NCBI RefSeq assembly: GCF_002803085.1
Contig: NZ_NNBJ01000001.1
Coordinates: forward strand, 248,001 to 312,000
Length of the DNA stretch: 64,000 nucleotides
Direction: 5' to 3'
DNA from: Streptomyces sp. CB01201
GTDB lineage: Bacteria > Actinomycetota > Actinomycetes > Streptomycetales > Streptomycetaceae
The number at the start of each line of letters is the position of its first letter. Position 1 is the first letter of the stretch. This document shows positions 1 to 8,148 of the stretch, one piece after another. Both the position numbers and the translations under genes were made by a program. Below the pieces are notes generated by a model. That model was not told the origin of the DNA. It did not search any database and worked only from the letters and a program-made list of their open reading frames with translations.

Positions 1-303
1 AGGGCGGAGCGGAGGCGGGACAGGGAAGCGGTGGCGATGTCGTTGCCAGGACCCCCCGGAGCGGCCGTCCGTACTTTGTTTAGTAGCGGCACAAAGTCAG
101 GATAGGGGTAGCGCGGGCGCCTCATCAAGCCGCGGCCGCGACGGCGGCGGGCCGGATCACCGGACCTGCCCGCCTTCTGCGCCTCGGCCCCATGTCGCCT
201 CCCGGACCGCCCCCGGTCCCGGTATTCGGCGCCGGGCCCCCGGCAACCCGGGACTCCGCGACGCAGGGCCGACCACGCCCGGGATCATGGGAGACTCGCC
301 CCC
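1..303. other. non-coding left edge, upstream of ROK regulator
   Basis: I find no convincing gene here. The stretch is the upstream region of the ROK regulator and probably of a divergent gene beyond the left edge. The only clear structure is the inverted repeat at 73-97, listed separately. No start codon with a good ribosome binding site is visible on either strand. Confidence 0.5.
73..97. promoter_or_regulatory. inverted repeat, possible ROK-regulator operator
   Basis: ACTTTGT (73-79) and ACAAAGT (91-97) form a perfect 7-bp inverted repeat with an 11-bp AT-richer centre (TTAGTAGCGGC). AT-rich dyads of this kind are typical of ROK/XylR-type operators, and the site lies about 210 bp upstream of a ROK regulator. 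It could serve that gene or a divergent sugar gene beyond the left edge. The role is inferred from position and shape only. Confidence 0.45.
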
Positions 304-1524
304 ATGAACGGCAAGGCGACGACCACCCGGACCAGGCTGGACAGGGGCCGCAGCGCGCTCGGGCCCGCCCTCGAACTGGTACACACCGGCCGCGCGCCGA
401 CCCGTGCCGTGCTCACCTCCGAGCTGGGCGTCACCCGCGCCACCGCGGGCGCGGTCGCCGCCGAACTCGAAGCGCTCGGTCTGATCCAGGTGGACTCACG
501 GCCCGCGGCGGCCGGCTCCCAGGGGCGCCCCTCGCACCGGCTCGCGGTCAATGACTCGGGGCCGGTGGCGCTCGCCGCCCAGGTGCACGCGGACGGCTTC
601 CGGGCCGCGCTCGTCGGCCTCGGCGGGGAAATCGTCGCCACCGACCCCGGCTGTGTCACGGTCTCCGCCGACCCGGCCCAGGTGCTCGGGGAGGTCGTCG
701 ACGCGGGCGCGGCCCTGCTCAGGGGGAGCGGTCGGCGCTGTGTGGGGGCGGGGCTCGCCGTGCCGTCCGCCGTCGCCGAACCGGAGGGCACCGCGCTCAA
801 CCCGCTGCATCTGGCCTGGCCGGCCGGATCACCGGTGCGCGAGATCTTCGCCGAGCGCGTGCGCGCGGCCGGCATCGCGGGCCCCGCCTTCACCGGCAAC
901 GACGTCAACCTCGCGGCCCTCGCCGAGCACCGGCACGGCGCCGGGCGCGGGGCCAGGGACCTGCTCTGCGTCGCCACCGGCCATCGCGGCGTCGGCGGCG
1001 CTCTGGTCCTCGACGGCCGCCTGCACAGCGGGAGTTCGGGCCTGGCCCTGGAGGTCGGCCACCTCACCGTGAACCCGGACGGCCGCCCCTGCTACTGCGG
1101 CAGCCGCGGCTGCCTGGACGTCGAGGCGGACCCGCTGGCCTTCCTCACGGCGGCGGCCCGCGCCCCCGGACCCGAGGTGTCGCTCCTCGAACAGTCGCGG
1201 GCGCTCCTGCGCCACGAGTACGCGGACACCTCGGTGCGCCGCGCCGCGGAGGAGCTCATCGACCGGCTCGGCCTGGGCCTCGCCGGTCTGGTCAACATCC
1301 TCAACCCGGACCGGATCATCCTCGGCGGACTGCACAAGGCGCTCCTGGAGGCCGACCCGGAACGGCTGCGCGCCGTCGTCGCCGACCGCAGTCTGTGGGG
1401 CCGCAGCGGCGGCGTCCCCATCCTCGCCTGCTCCCTCGACCACAACAGCCTGGTCGGCGCCGCCGAGCTGGCCTGGCAGCCGGTGCTCGACGACCCGCTG
1501 GGGGCGCTGGCTCACCAGGCGTAG
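304..1524 (+). CDS. ROK-family transcriptional regulator
   Basis: This 406-residue protein fits the usual length of ROK repressors. Residues 1-75 hold a winged helix-turn-helix (ELGVTRATAG recognition region). The rest is an actin-like sugar-kinase fold with the ROK EVGH motif and the zinc-binding CYCGSRGCLD segment near residues 262-271. The tail GLVNILNPDRIILGG is also typical. The N-terminal DNA-binding domain argues for a sugar-responsive regulator rather than a glucokinase. The ATG is the first good start after the upstream region. Its 3' end overlaps the convergent hydrolase gene by 13 bp. The ligand cannot be read from the sequence; xylose or other glycosides are typical for the family. 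Confidence 0.88.
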   Translation: MNGKATTTRTRLDRGRSALGPALELVHTGRAPTRAVLTSELGVTRATAGAVAAELEALGLIQVDSRPAAAGSQGRPSHRLAVNDSGPVALAAQVHADGFRAALVGLGGEIVATDPGCVTVSADPAQVLGEVVDAGAALLRGSGRRCVGAGLAVPSAVAEPEGTALNPLHLAWPAGSPVREIFAERVRAAGIAGPAFTGNDVNLAALAEHRHGAGRGARDLLCVATGHRGVGGALVLDGRLHSGSSGLALEVGHLTVNPDGRPCYCGSRGCLDVEADPLAFLTAAARAPGPEVSLLEQSRALLRHEYADTSVRRAAEELIDRLGLGLAGLVNILNPDRIILGGLHKALLEADPERLRAVVADRSLWGRSGGVPILACSLDHNSLVGAAELAWQPVLDDPLGALAHQA

Positions 1525-2393
1525 ACGCGTGCCGGGTTGGTGATCAGGATCTGCTCCAACAGGCCCTTCCCCAGGTCGAGTTCGAGCCTGGGTGCCACTC
1601 GGCGCAGCAGATGCGGCATGCCCGGCGTGTCCGGCGTGACGGTGTCCCCGCCGAGCAGCAGCCGGTCGGCGAACCCCGCGTCCGCGAGCGCCCGCAGGGC
1701 GTCCGGCATCCGCCAGTCCGTGGCGTGGTTGGCCCGCGAGGGGCCGTCGAAGGCGAGGTTGGCCCCGGCCCCGGCGGCGAGGCGGTGCACGGCGAAGTCG
1801 GGGGAGCGGTTGAGGTGCCCCAGGATCACCGAGCCCGGCGCCACCCCCAACTCCCCGCACAGCAGGTCGAGTACGTCGAGTGCGCCGGTGCCCAGCTCCA
1901 GATGGACGGCGATCGGCGCGCCCGTCCGCCGGTGTGCGTCGGCGGCGCCCCGCAGGGTGAGCACGGCGTGTTCGTCGAGCCCGTGGAAGCCGCCCGCCAC
2001 CTTGATCAGGCCGGCCCGCACCCCGGTCTCACCGATGCCGTCGGTCAGCTCGGAGACGAACAGCTCGGCGAGCCGGTCGCGTACGGAGGCGAGCAGCGCG
2101 TCCGTGTAGTGCGCGGCTTGGTGCAGTCCGGTCGCGGCGATGATGTGCACCCCCGACTCCCGCGAAAGCGCGGGCAGTTCGGCGATGCGCCGCCCCATGC
2201 CGTAGGGCGTCCACTGGACCACGGCGCCGCCGCCGAGCGCGCCGAACGCGGCGAGCCGCGCCGCCGCGTCCTCGACGTCGTCCATCTCCTGGCCGGGCAG
2301 CCGGGGGCTCCGGATGAAGAGATGGTCGTGGGCGTCGACGACGCCGAGCCGGTCGGCCGCCACCTCGCCGAGAACCGTGTGTGCCGCGCTCAC
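1512..2393 (-). CDS. phosphotriesterase-family metal-dependent hydrolase
   Basis: This 293-residue TIM-barrel amidohydrolase belongs to the phosphotriesterase (PHP) family. The metal ligands are visible in order: HxH in DAHDHLF (His22, His24), the carboxylated-lysine position in GLIKVAG, the histidines in VHLELGTG and ILGHLNRSP, and the aspartate in LLLGGDTVTP. Family members hydrolyse lactones, phosphotriesters or related esters; the natural substrate is unknown here. It starts at a GTG whose first bases overlap the TGA of the upstream DUF4865 gene (4-bp overlap), so the two are translationally coupled. The pair probably lies in one operon with the TetR regulator. Confidence 0.85.
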   Translation of the reverse strand: MSAAHTVLGEVAADRLGVVDAHDHLFIRSPRLPGQEMDDVEDAAARLAAFGALGGGAVVQWTPYGMGRRIAELPALSRESGVHIIAATGLHQAAHYTDALLASVRDRLAELFVSELTDGIGETGVRAGLIKVAGGFHGLDEHAVLTLRGAADAHRRTGAPIAVHLELGTGALDVLDLLCGELGVAPGSVILGHLNRSPDFAVHRLAAGAGANLAFDGPSRANHATDWRMPDALRALADAGFADRLLLGGDTVTPDTPGMPHLLRRVAPRLELDLGKGLLEQILITNPARVYAW

Positions 2394-2959
2394 CAGTGCC
2401 GCCCCGACCGCAGCCCCGCGCGCCCGGGCGCCGACAGGTGCAGCACCTCGTACCGGTCGCCCCCGTCCGCCGGCGCCGGCCCCGCCCAGAGCGTGAGGCG
2501 CACCAGCTCCCAGCGGCTCGGGTCGATGCCCAGCGCGCTCGCCACCACCCCCGGAGCCGCCTCCTCGGCGACCGCGTCCGCCACGAACCGGGCCGGCTCC
2601 ACGCCGTCCGGCACGGCAGTGCGCCGCACGGTCGCTGCGGTGGGCGGGGCGGCGGACGCGGGTCCCTCCCTATGGGCGAGGCCCGTCCAGTGCCGTACCC
2701 GGGGGCGTCCGAAGTCGTCGACGACGCCCTGGAAGCCGGGGCCCCACAGGAAGGAGTTCATGCCCTCGGCGGTGGCCCAAAGGTAGAACGGGGCATAGGA
2801 GTTGACCGGCGAGTCGGCCCCGCGCTCGCGCATCAGATAGGCCTTGAGGCCGAGGCCCGGGAAGTCGTCCAGGAGGTGGCCCCGGGTGGCGACCCGCTGG
2901 CGGATGATCCCCATGTCGTAGTCGGCGGGCAGCGTGATCTCGTACTGCATGGCGTGCAT
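2390..2959 (-). CDS. DUF4865 family protein
   Basis: This 189-residue protein opens with MHAMQYEITLPADYD, the characteristic beginning of DUF4865 proteins, which are common next to TetR regulators in Streptomyces. No catalytic motif is evident. Met4 (2950) is an alternative start, but the first methionine matches the family. The TGA overlaps the GTG of the downstream phosphotriesterase homologue by 4 bp. The TetR gene lies 115 bp upstream on the same strand. I infer a small TetR-controlled detoxification or ester-processing operon. Confidence 0.85.
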   Translation of the reverse strand: MHAMQYEITLPADYDMGIIRQRVATRGHLLDDFPGLGLKAYLMRERGADSPVNSYAPFYLWATAEGMNSFLWGPGFQGVVDDFGRPRVRHWTGLAHREGPASAAPPTAATVRRTAVPDGVEPARFVADAVAEEAAPGVVASALGIDPSRWELVRLTLWAGPAPADGGDRYEVLHLSAPGRAGLRSGRHW

Positions 2960-2991
2960 CGCGTACTCCTCGGGCGGCGGGCTGTGGGCGC

Positions 2992-3033
2992 GTACTCCCT
3001 TGGGTCCAGTACTCCCTTGCCTTCGCAGGGAGT
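2992..3033. repeat. 11-bp direct repeat and small stem-loop between tetR and DUF4865 genes
   Basis: GTACTCCCTTG occurs at 2992-3002 and again at 3009-3019 (17-bp period). The second copy also pairs with AGGGAGT (3027-3033): ACTCCCT at 3011-3017 forms a 7-bp stem over a 9-nt loop. It lies in the 5' leader of the DUF4865 gene and could be a second operator or an attenuating hairpin. The function is a guess. Confidence 0.35.
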
Positions 3034-3074
3034 TGGAGAGGCGCCGCTTCAACGGACTTGGCCGGGCGGCCGGT

Positions 3075-3644
3075 TCAGCGGGACCCGGCGGGCGGGGCGA
3101 GCAGCGACAGCAGACCCCGTACGCCCGCGTCGAACGCCTCGGGCGAGCCGGAGGCGCGGGCCAGCACATAGCCGCCCTGAACGGTCGCGATGACCGCCGA
3201 GGCGATCTCGCGCGGCACCACGTGCGTCGCGAACTCGCCCCGGTCAAGGCCCTGTTGGACGATGTCCGTGAGCCGTTCGCGCAGCCAGTCGAGTGTTTCG
3301 TCGACCGGGGCGCGCAGAGCGTCGTCCGCGATGATCTCGGGGTCCATCGTGAGCCGTCCGACCGGGCAGCCGCGCAGTACGTCGCGCTCGCGCAGCAGAT
3401 ATGCCGCGATCCGCTCGTACGCCGCGCCGTCGCCGGCGAAGGCGGCCCCGGCCGTGGCCCGCATCTCCTGCGTCGTGCGACGGATCGCGGCGAGGGCCAG
3501 ATCGGGCTTGCCCGCGAAGTGGTGGTACATGCTGCCCTGCCCGGCACCCGCCTGCTGCTGGATCGCCCTGGGGCTGGTGCCCACATAGCCCCGCTCCCAC
3601 AACAGCTCCCGGGTGGCGTCGATCAGGCGCTCCGAAGTGCTCAT
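3075..3644 (-). CDS. TetR/AcrR-family transcriptional regulator
   Basis: This 189-residue protein starts MSTSERLIDATRELL. Its N-terminal TetR helix-turn-helix includes SPRAIQQQAGAGQGSMYHHF (residues about 26-45). The C-terminal half is a ligand-binding domain of the type ending in an EIASAVIATVQGGYVLARA helix. The ATG at 3644 was preferred over longer upstream reading because homology to the family begins exactly here. A palindrome lies only 7 bp upstream (3652-3673), suggesting autoregulation. The gene heads the DUF4865-phosphotriesterase unit and most likely represses it. The inducer is unknown. Confidence 0.88.
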   Translation of the reverse strand: MSTSERLIDATRELLWERGYVGTSPRAIQQQAGAGQGSMYHHFAGKPDLALAAIRRTTQEMRATAGAAFAGDGAAYERIAAYLLRERDVLRGCPVGRLTMDPEIIADDALRAPVDETLDWLRERLTDIVQQGLDRGEFATHVVPREIASAVIATVQGGYVLARASGSPEAFDAGVRGLLSLLAPPAGSR

Positions 3645-3651
3645 GGCGTCA

Positions 3652-3673
3652 CTGTACATACCAGTAGGTACAG
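3652..3673. promoter_or_regulatory. palindromic operator candidate for the TetR regulator
   Basis: A 22-bp imperfect palindrome has outer half-sites CTGTAC (3652-3657) and GTACAG (3668-3673). By my count 18 of 22 positions are symmetric. It sits 7 bp before the tetR start and about 140 bp before the divergent SHOCT gene. Such placement is standard for TetR autoregulation. Confidence 0.55.
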
Positions 3674-3811
3674 AATCCAGAGCAGGCGTCGGCTTCCGTT
3701 CTACTTCCGCCGGGGTATGCCGACTGCCGCCGGCCGTACGACGACGCGCGCCCCCTCGCGGCGGGAGGCTCGAAGCGTGAACCATCCACTCCACCGAGGG
3801 AGCTGACCGAG

Positions 3812-4114
3812 ATGAACACCCTGGCCTACGCAGGACCCGGACCCTGGATCCTCTTCGTTCCGCTGGTCTGGGCGGCCGTGATCCTCACCGTGGTGATCTT
3901 GCTGCGCCGCGCCGGATGGCGGGGGCGCCGCGGGCCGTGGCGGCCGGCGGCGGAACGCCCCGCCCTGGACGACCGCTCGCCCATCGCCGTGCTCGGCCGC
4001 CGGTTCGCCTCCGGCGAGATCGACGAGGAGGAGTACTGGCGCCGCATCTCCGTCCTGGAGGAGCACTTCGGGCGCGTGGGTCCGGGCCCGGGCGGAAAGA
4101 CCGGCGCGGCCTGA
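3812..4114 (+). CDS. small membrane protein with SHOCT domain
   Basis: This 100-residue protein has one transmembrane helix (about residues 11-32), a basic stretch (RRAGWRGRRG), then a C-terminal SHOCT motif in which LGRRFASGEIDEEEYWRRISVLEEHF is the recognisable pattern (roughly residues 60-85). SHOCT domains occur at the ends of many small membrane proteins and are thought to mediate oligomerisation. The ATG follows GAGCTGACCGAG, which gives a usable ribosome binding site. It is divergent from tetR. Its cellular role is not known. Confidence 0.8.
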   Translation: MNTLAYAGPGPWILFVPLVWAAVILTVVILLRRAGWRGRRGPWRPAAERPALDDRSPIAVLGRRFASGEIDEEEYWRRISVLEEHFGRVGPGPGGKTGAA

Positions 4115-4127
4115 ACCGGGCGCCCGC

Positions 4128-4185
4128 CTCCACCCGGTGGCGCGGCCCGACCGGGCGCTCGTCTCCACCCGGTGGCGCGGCCCGA
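4128..4185. repeat. exact 23-bp direct repeat
   Basis: The 23-bp sequence at 4128-4150 (beginning CTCCACCCGG and ending CGGCCCGA) recurs without change at 4163-4185, a period of 35 bp. It lies in the 93-bp gap between the convergent SHOCT and ATPase genes. It may be a replication-slippage product or part of a terminator region. Confidence 0.6.
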
Positions 4186-4207
4186 TCAGGTCACCCGCCC
4201 CGTCCGG

Positions 4208-4732
4208 TCAGCCCGCGACGGGTGACCGGGTGGCGGCGCCGGTGCGCCCGCGTCCCGCGTGCCGGGGTTGTGCCTCGCGGAAGGCGGGGCCGGGCGCGAC
4301 GTCGTACAGCGGGTACGGAGGCAACGACACGGCGGGCGAGGGCGCGGCGAGCGTGAACCACACGGTTTTGCCCGCCTCGCCGACCGGGCGCACGCCCCAG
4401 CTCTCGCTGACCGCCGCTATCAGCGCCAGGCCGCGGCCGTTGGTGGCGAGGGCCTCGGCGTCCCGCAGGGCGGGCAGCGTCGGATCGTGGTCGTGCACGG
4501 AGATGGTGAGCCGGTCGAGCAGCAGCTCGATGGCCACCGTGCACATCTTGTCCGGCTCGGCGTGCCGGTGGACGTTGGTGAGCAACTCGGTGACGCCGAG
4601 CGCCGCCTGGTCTATCAAGGGATCCATATGCCAGTAGCGCAACTGCGCCGATACGATTCTGCGGACCTGACCGATCCGCGACGGCAGGGCTTGGAGCTCC
4701 ACCGTGCACTGCCTGCTTGGCTGGCTGATCAC
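4208..4732 (-). CDS. RsbW-like ATP-binding anti-sigma regulatory protein
   Basis: This 174-residue protein has the HATPase_c_2 fold of RsbW/SpoIIAB-like kinases: an N box in ELLTNVHRHA, a DHDPTLP segment and a G box in NGRGLALI. These proteins bind ATP and often act as serine kinases on STAS-domain antagonists or bind sigma factors. Streptomyces carries dozens of them. A basic, low-complexity C-terminal tail of about 45 residues follows the domain. No cognate sigma factor is adjacent, so the partner is unknown. The ATG at 4732 gives the normal family N-terminus. Confidence 0.8.
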   Translation of the reverse strand: MISQPSRQCTVELQALPSRIGQVRRIVSAQLRYWHMDPLIDQAALGVTELLTNVHRHAEPDKMCTVAIELLLDRLTISVHDHDPTLPALRDAEALATNGRGLALIAAVSESWGVRPVGEAGKTVWFTLAAPSPAVSLPPYPLYDVAPGPAFREAQPRHAGRGRTGAATRSPVAG

Positions 4733-4895
4733 GGTTGCGACTCCCCGAATGTGGTCCGGAAGTAGCTGTCTGGTCCGGCGACCCCGCTCGGAACCTTGCT
4801 CGGAGCGTCACCGCCGGTAAACCCTCAGTGATGTGACACCAGCGTGGCCCAGGGGCTGACACTGCGCAACTCGCACGACCCGGAACTCACGCCCC

Positions 4896-5225
4896 TCAGC
4901 CGTGAGCGCCGTGGGTCGTCTGCCGGATGGCTTGCAGGAACCGCTGGGTCAGCTCGGAGCCGCGCGCGTGGTCCGGCTCCTCGCCCATCGTCAGCCGGTA
5001 GCGCGTGCCGTTGAGGCGCGCCACCGTACGGTCGTCCTTGGCGAGCCAGGGAAGCCACGGCCGTGCCGCGCTGACCGCGTCGACGGGCGCGCTGTCGATC
5101 TCCCGCCCGTTGCTGGTGAGCAGCGCGAGCCGCCCGTCCTTGATGAGCACCTGGCCGGCTCGGGTCAGCGAACGGGTCCACCGCTCGATCCGTACACCCT
5201 TCGCACTGAACTCGGGTTCTGCCAT
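4896..5225 (-). CDS. conserved hypothetical protein, about 109 residues
   Basis: The protein starts [20 protein letters not shown] and is rich in short beta-like segments ([33 protein letters not shown]). This loosely suggests a PH-like or all-beta fold. I recognise no catalytic motif. No signal peptide or transmembrane helix is visible. The ATG at 5225 was chosen because coding character ends just upstream of it. It is divergent from the Cds1-like gene and separated from the ATPase gene by about 160 bp. Confidence 0.65.
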   Translation of the reverse strand: MAEPEFSAKGVRIERWTRSLTRAGQVLIKDGRLALLTSNGREIDSAPVDAVSAARPWLPWLAKDDRTVARLNGTRYRLTMGEEPDHARGSELTQRFLQAIRQTTHGAHG

Positions 5226-5444
5226 GACCGTCCGGCCCCCTTCGCATCGCTCCTGGTGGGCAGTCTGCACAACGTCGAGCCTACGCACCAGGGTGCGGTG
5301 GGGATCGGGTCCGGGCCAGTGCCTTCCAGCGCTCACCAGACGTCCCACAAGCCACTCCTATGGATGCGCAAAGGGAACGTTTGTGCAGGTGGGAGGGGTA
5401 TCGTCGAACGCGGGGGCGACGCTGGGAAACGACTGAGGAGTGGC

Positions 5445-6545
5445 ATGGAAACCATCGATGTGGACCGCAGTGACCCGGCGTACCGCGCCTGGCTGAAGGA
5501 GGCCGTGCGCAAGGTCCAGGCCGATGCCAACCGCTCCGCCGACACCCATCTCCTGCGCTTTCCGCTCCCCGAGGCCTGGGGCATCGACCTGTACCTGAAG
5601 GACGAGTCGACGCATCCCACCGGCAGCCTCAAGCACCGCCTCGCCCGCTCGCTGTTCCTCTACGGCCTGTGCAATGGCTGGATCCGGCCGGGCAAGCCGG
5701 TCATCGAGGCGTCCAGCGGTTCGACCGCCGTGTCCGAGGCGTATTTCGCCAAGCTGATCGGGGTGCCGTTCATCGCGGTGATGCCCCGGACCACCAGCGC
5801 CGAGAAGTGCCGTCTCATCGAATTCCACGGAGGGCAGTGCCACTTCGTCGACGACTCGATGAAGATGTACGAGGAGTCCGCCGCGCTCGCCGCCGAGAGC
5901 GGCGGCCACTACATGGACCAGTTCACCTACGCGGAGCGGGCCACCGACTGGCGCGGCAACAACAACATCGCCGAATCCATCTACCAGCAGCTCACGTTGG
6001 AGCGCTACCCCGAGCCCACCTGGATCGTCGCCACGGCCGGCACCGGCGGCACCTCGGCGACCATCGCGCGCTATGTGCACTACATGCAGCACGACACGAT
6101 GATCTGTGTGCCCGACCCGGAGAACTCCTGCTTCTTCGACGGCTGGACCAGGGGCGACATGCTCGCCTCCAGCGACTGCGGTTCGCGCATCGAGGGCATC
6201 GGCCGGCCCCGTATGGAGCCGAGCTTCATCCCCGGCGCCATCGACCGGATGATGAAGGTGCCGGACGCGGCGAGCGTCGCGGCGGTGCGGGCCCTGGAGA
6301 AGGCGATCGGCCGCAAGGCGGGCGGCTCCACCGGCACCGGCCTGTGGAGCGCGCTGCGGATCGTCGCGGAAATGGTCGCCGAAGGCCGTACCGGCAGCAT
6401 CGTCACCCTGCTCTGCGACCCGGGTGACCGCTACCTCGACAAGTACTACTCGGACACCTGGCTCGCCGAGCAGGGCCTGGACATCGCGCCCTACGCCGAA
6501 ACGCTCGACACCTTCCTGGAGACCGGGGTCTGGCCCGCTCGCTGA
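5445..6545 (+). CDS. PLP-dependent cysteine synthase-family enzyme, Cds1-like
   Basis: This 366-residue fold-type II PLP enzyme resembles Cds1, the L-cysteine desulfhydrase of mycobacteria, which releases H2S, pyruvate and ammonia from cysteine. The Schiff-base lysine is in TGSLKHRLA (about residue 62). A substrate loop is seen in [13 protein letters not shown], and the phosphate-binding glycine loop in TAGTGGTSA (about residue 198). GAGGAG about 5 bp upstream supports the ATG at 5445. The family also contains cysteine synthases, so the direction of the reaction cannot be fixed from sequence. A role in sulfur or redox balance is likely. Confidence 0.8.
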   Translation: METIDVDRSDPAYRAWLKEAVRKVQADANRSADTHLLRFPLPEAWGIDLYLKDESTHPTGSLKHRLARSLFLYGLCNGWIRPGKPVIEASSGSTAVSEAYFAKLIGVPFIAVMPRTTSAEKCRLIEFHGGQCHFVDDSMKMYEESAALAAESGGHYMDQFTYAERATDWRGNNNIAESIYQQLTLERYPEPTWIVATAGTGGTSATIARYVHYMQHDTMICVPDPENSCFFDGWTRGDMLASSDCGSRIEGIGRPRMEPSFIPGAIDRMMKVPDAASVAAVRALEKAIGRKAGGSTGTGLWSALRIVAEMVAEGRTGSIVTLLCDPGDRYLDKYYSDTWLAEQGLDIAPYAETLDTFLETGVWPAR

Positions 6546-6557
6546 ACCGGCCGGAAC

Positions 6558-6572
6558 GGGACCTTCTGCCCG
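6558..6572. promoter_or_regulatory. GGGACC...GCCC dyad, possible DevR/OsdR-like box
   Basis: GGGACCTTCTGCCCG lies about 35 bp before the universal stress protein start. Dormancy regulators of the DevR/DosR type bind GGGAC-type half-sites, often upstream of usp genes. The match is partial (the right half is GCCC rather than GTCCC), so this is a suggestion only. Confidence 0.3.
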
Positions 6573-6606
6573 TGCGGGAGCCCGGAACGCGTGCCAGTGT
6601 GACGTC

Positions 6607-7512
6607 ATGGACACGCGCCCGGTAGTTGTCGCCGTAGACGGATCGGACCACAGTCTGCGGGCCCTGGAGTGGGCCATCCCCACCGCCCGCAGACTCGGCG
6701 CCGAGCTGGTCATCGCGCACGTCCTGCCCGACCACACCCAGCTCTGGGTGGCTCGGCGCGCGGCCCTCGGCCCGGGGCCCGAGCTCAACGATCCGGTGAC
6801 CGACCGGGTCCGCGCCGCCCTGTCGGGGCGCGACCGGCTCCCCGCGGTGCGGTTCGACTCGCTGGAGGGCGAGGTGGCCGACGCGCTGCACGGCCTGGCC
6901 CAGGGCGCCCACCTGCTGGTGATGGGCTCGCGCGGGCGCGGCGGCTTCGCCAGCCTGCTGCTCGGCTCCAACAGCCTGGCCGTGGCGACCCGGGCGCCCT
7001 GCCCGGTGGTCGTGGTGCCGCGCCTGGCCCGCACGGGCGAGGACGAGCGGTCCAACGGCCGGGTCGTGCTCGGGCTCAACCTGGCCGACACCGTGGACGA
7101 CGTCGTCGAGTTCGCCTTCGCGGAGGCCGGATCGCGGGGCGTCCCGCTCCAGGTGCTCTCCGCCTACCCGGCCCCGCCCCCGGCCGCCCTGATGGTCGCG
7201 GGCGAGTTCCCGCCGGGGCGGCTCGACGCCGACCAGTACGAGCCCGCCGAGCGGGACGTACGGCGCGAACAGGCCGACCGGCTGCGCCCGTTCCAGGAGC
7301 GCTTCTCCGACGTCGAGGTGGACGCGGTGATCGCGCCCGCCGACGCCGCGGGCCATCTCGTCGATGCCTCCGCGTCGGCCGCCCTGATCGTGGTGGGCCG
7401 TCACCGCAGGCGCCTGAAGCCGGGCTCCCTCCTGATGGGCTCGGTGGCACACGCGGTGCTGCACCACGCGGAGTGCCCGGTGGCCGTGGTGCCGGTCCGC
7501 GACGAGGGCTGA
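6607..7512 (+). CDS. universal stress protein, two tandem Usp domains
   Basis: This 301-residue protein has two Usp domains (about 5-140 and 155-300). Each carries the ATP-binding pattern GxxG-x9-GS: GSRGRGGFASLLLGSNS in the first and GRHRRRLKPGSLLMGSVA in the second. It therefore belongs to the ATP-binding class. Tandem Usp proteins are induced by hypoxia and stationary phase in actinobacteria. The ATG at 6607 gives the canonical start TRPVVVAVDGSDHS. A possible DevR-type box lies upstream. It is convergent with the SRPBCC gene. Confidence 0.88.
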   Translation: MDTRPVVVAVDGSDHSLRALEWAIPTARRLGAELVIAHVLPDHTQLWVARRAALGPGPELNDPVTDRVRAALSGRDRLPAVRFDSLEGEVADALHGLAQGAHLLVMGSRGRGGFASLLLGSNSLAVATRAPCPVVVVPRLARTGEDERSNGRVVLGLNLADTVDDVVEFAFAEAGSRGVPLQVLSAYPAPPPAALMVAGEFPPGRLDADQYEPAERDVRREQADRLRPFQERFSDVEVDAVIAPADAAGHLVDASASAALIVVGRHRRRLKPGSLLMGSVAHAVLHHAECPVAVVPVRDEG

Positions 7513-7582
7513 CCCGCCGCGCGGAGCGACGGCGGCGCGGGCATCCGCCAAGGGACGCCGGAACAGGGCTGGTCGAGGCCGG

Positions 7583-8065
7583 TCAGGTCGCGGTCGTTTG
7601 CGCCAGCAGACGGTCGAGGCCCCGCATCGCGCCCCTGAACGACTGCCCGATCCCCGGCCGTGCCGTGCGCATCGTCAGGCGGAACAGGGCCGGCCCGTCG
7701 ACCGCCATCGTCCAGCGGACCCGGGTGCCGGAGCCGTCCGGGGAGAGCCGCCAGTCCTCCAACATGGCGGCCACACCAGGGGTGTTGGTCTCGTCGATGC
7801 GGTAGGCGTACCGCTCGCCCGGAACCGTCGCCATGATCGTCTCGCGGAAGAACACCCCGCCGCGCAGCCGGACCTCGCGCCCGGCCCCGCCGTCCACAGG
7901 ACGGGCCGCGACGACCGAGGAGAACCAGGCCGGGGTCTGGGACACCTTTTCGGCGAGGGTCCGGTAGACGGCGTCGGGCGCCGCCGAGACCCGGGCCGCG
8001 TACACCAGGCGTACCGGCGCGGAATCGACGAAGTCGAGCTCCACGGGCCTGAGTCGGCGAGCCAT
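7583..8065 (-). CDS. SRPBCC-family (START-like) protein
   Basis: This 160-residue protein has the pattern of polyketide-cyclase/START-like proteins. An opening strand VRLVYAARVSAAPDAVYRTLAE leads into the helix-grip. Later strands are FRETIMATVPGERYAYRI and GTRVRWTMAVDGPAL, and the long C-terminal helix is GQSFRGAMRGLDRLLAQ. Such proteins bind a hydrophobic ligand in a cavity; many are uncharacterised. The ATG at 8065 was chosen because upstream in-frame sequence is basic and low in conservation features. There is no obvious operon partner: a GlpR-type gene lies upstream on the same strand. Confidence 0.75.
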   Translation of the reverse strand: MARRLRPVELDFVDSAPVRLVYAARVSAAPDAVYRTLAEKVSQTPAWFSSVVAARPVDGGAGREVRLRGGVFFRETIMATVPGERYAYRIDETNTPGVAAMLEDWRLSPDGSGTRVRWTMAVDGPALFRLTMRTARPGIGQSFRGAMRGLDRLLAQTTAT

Positions 8066-8148
8066 GACGCATACCTCCGGGCGGTCGGGTGCTCGGGCCG
8101 CCCGGACGAGCCGGGGCGGGCGGCCCGCACACCATAGCTGGCGGTCCG

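Noticed and set aside
5358..7091. 577-codon minus-strand frame opposite the Cds1-like and Usp genes
   Set aside because: It spans two unrelated good genes and their intergenic gap and looks like antisense of GC-rich codons.
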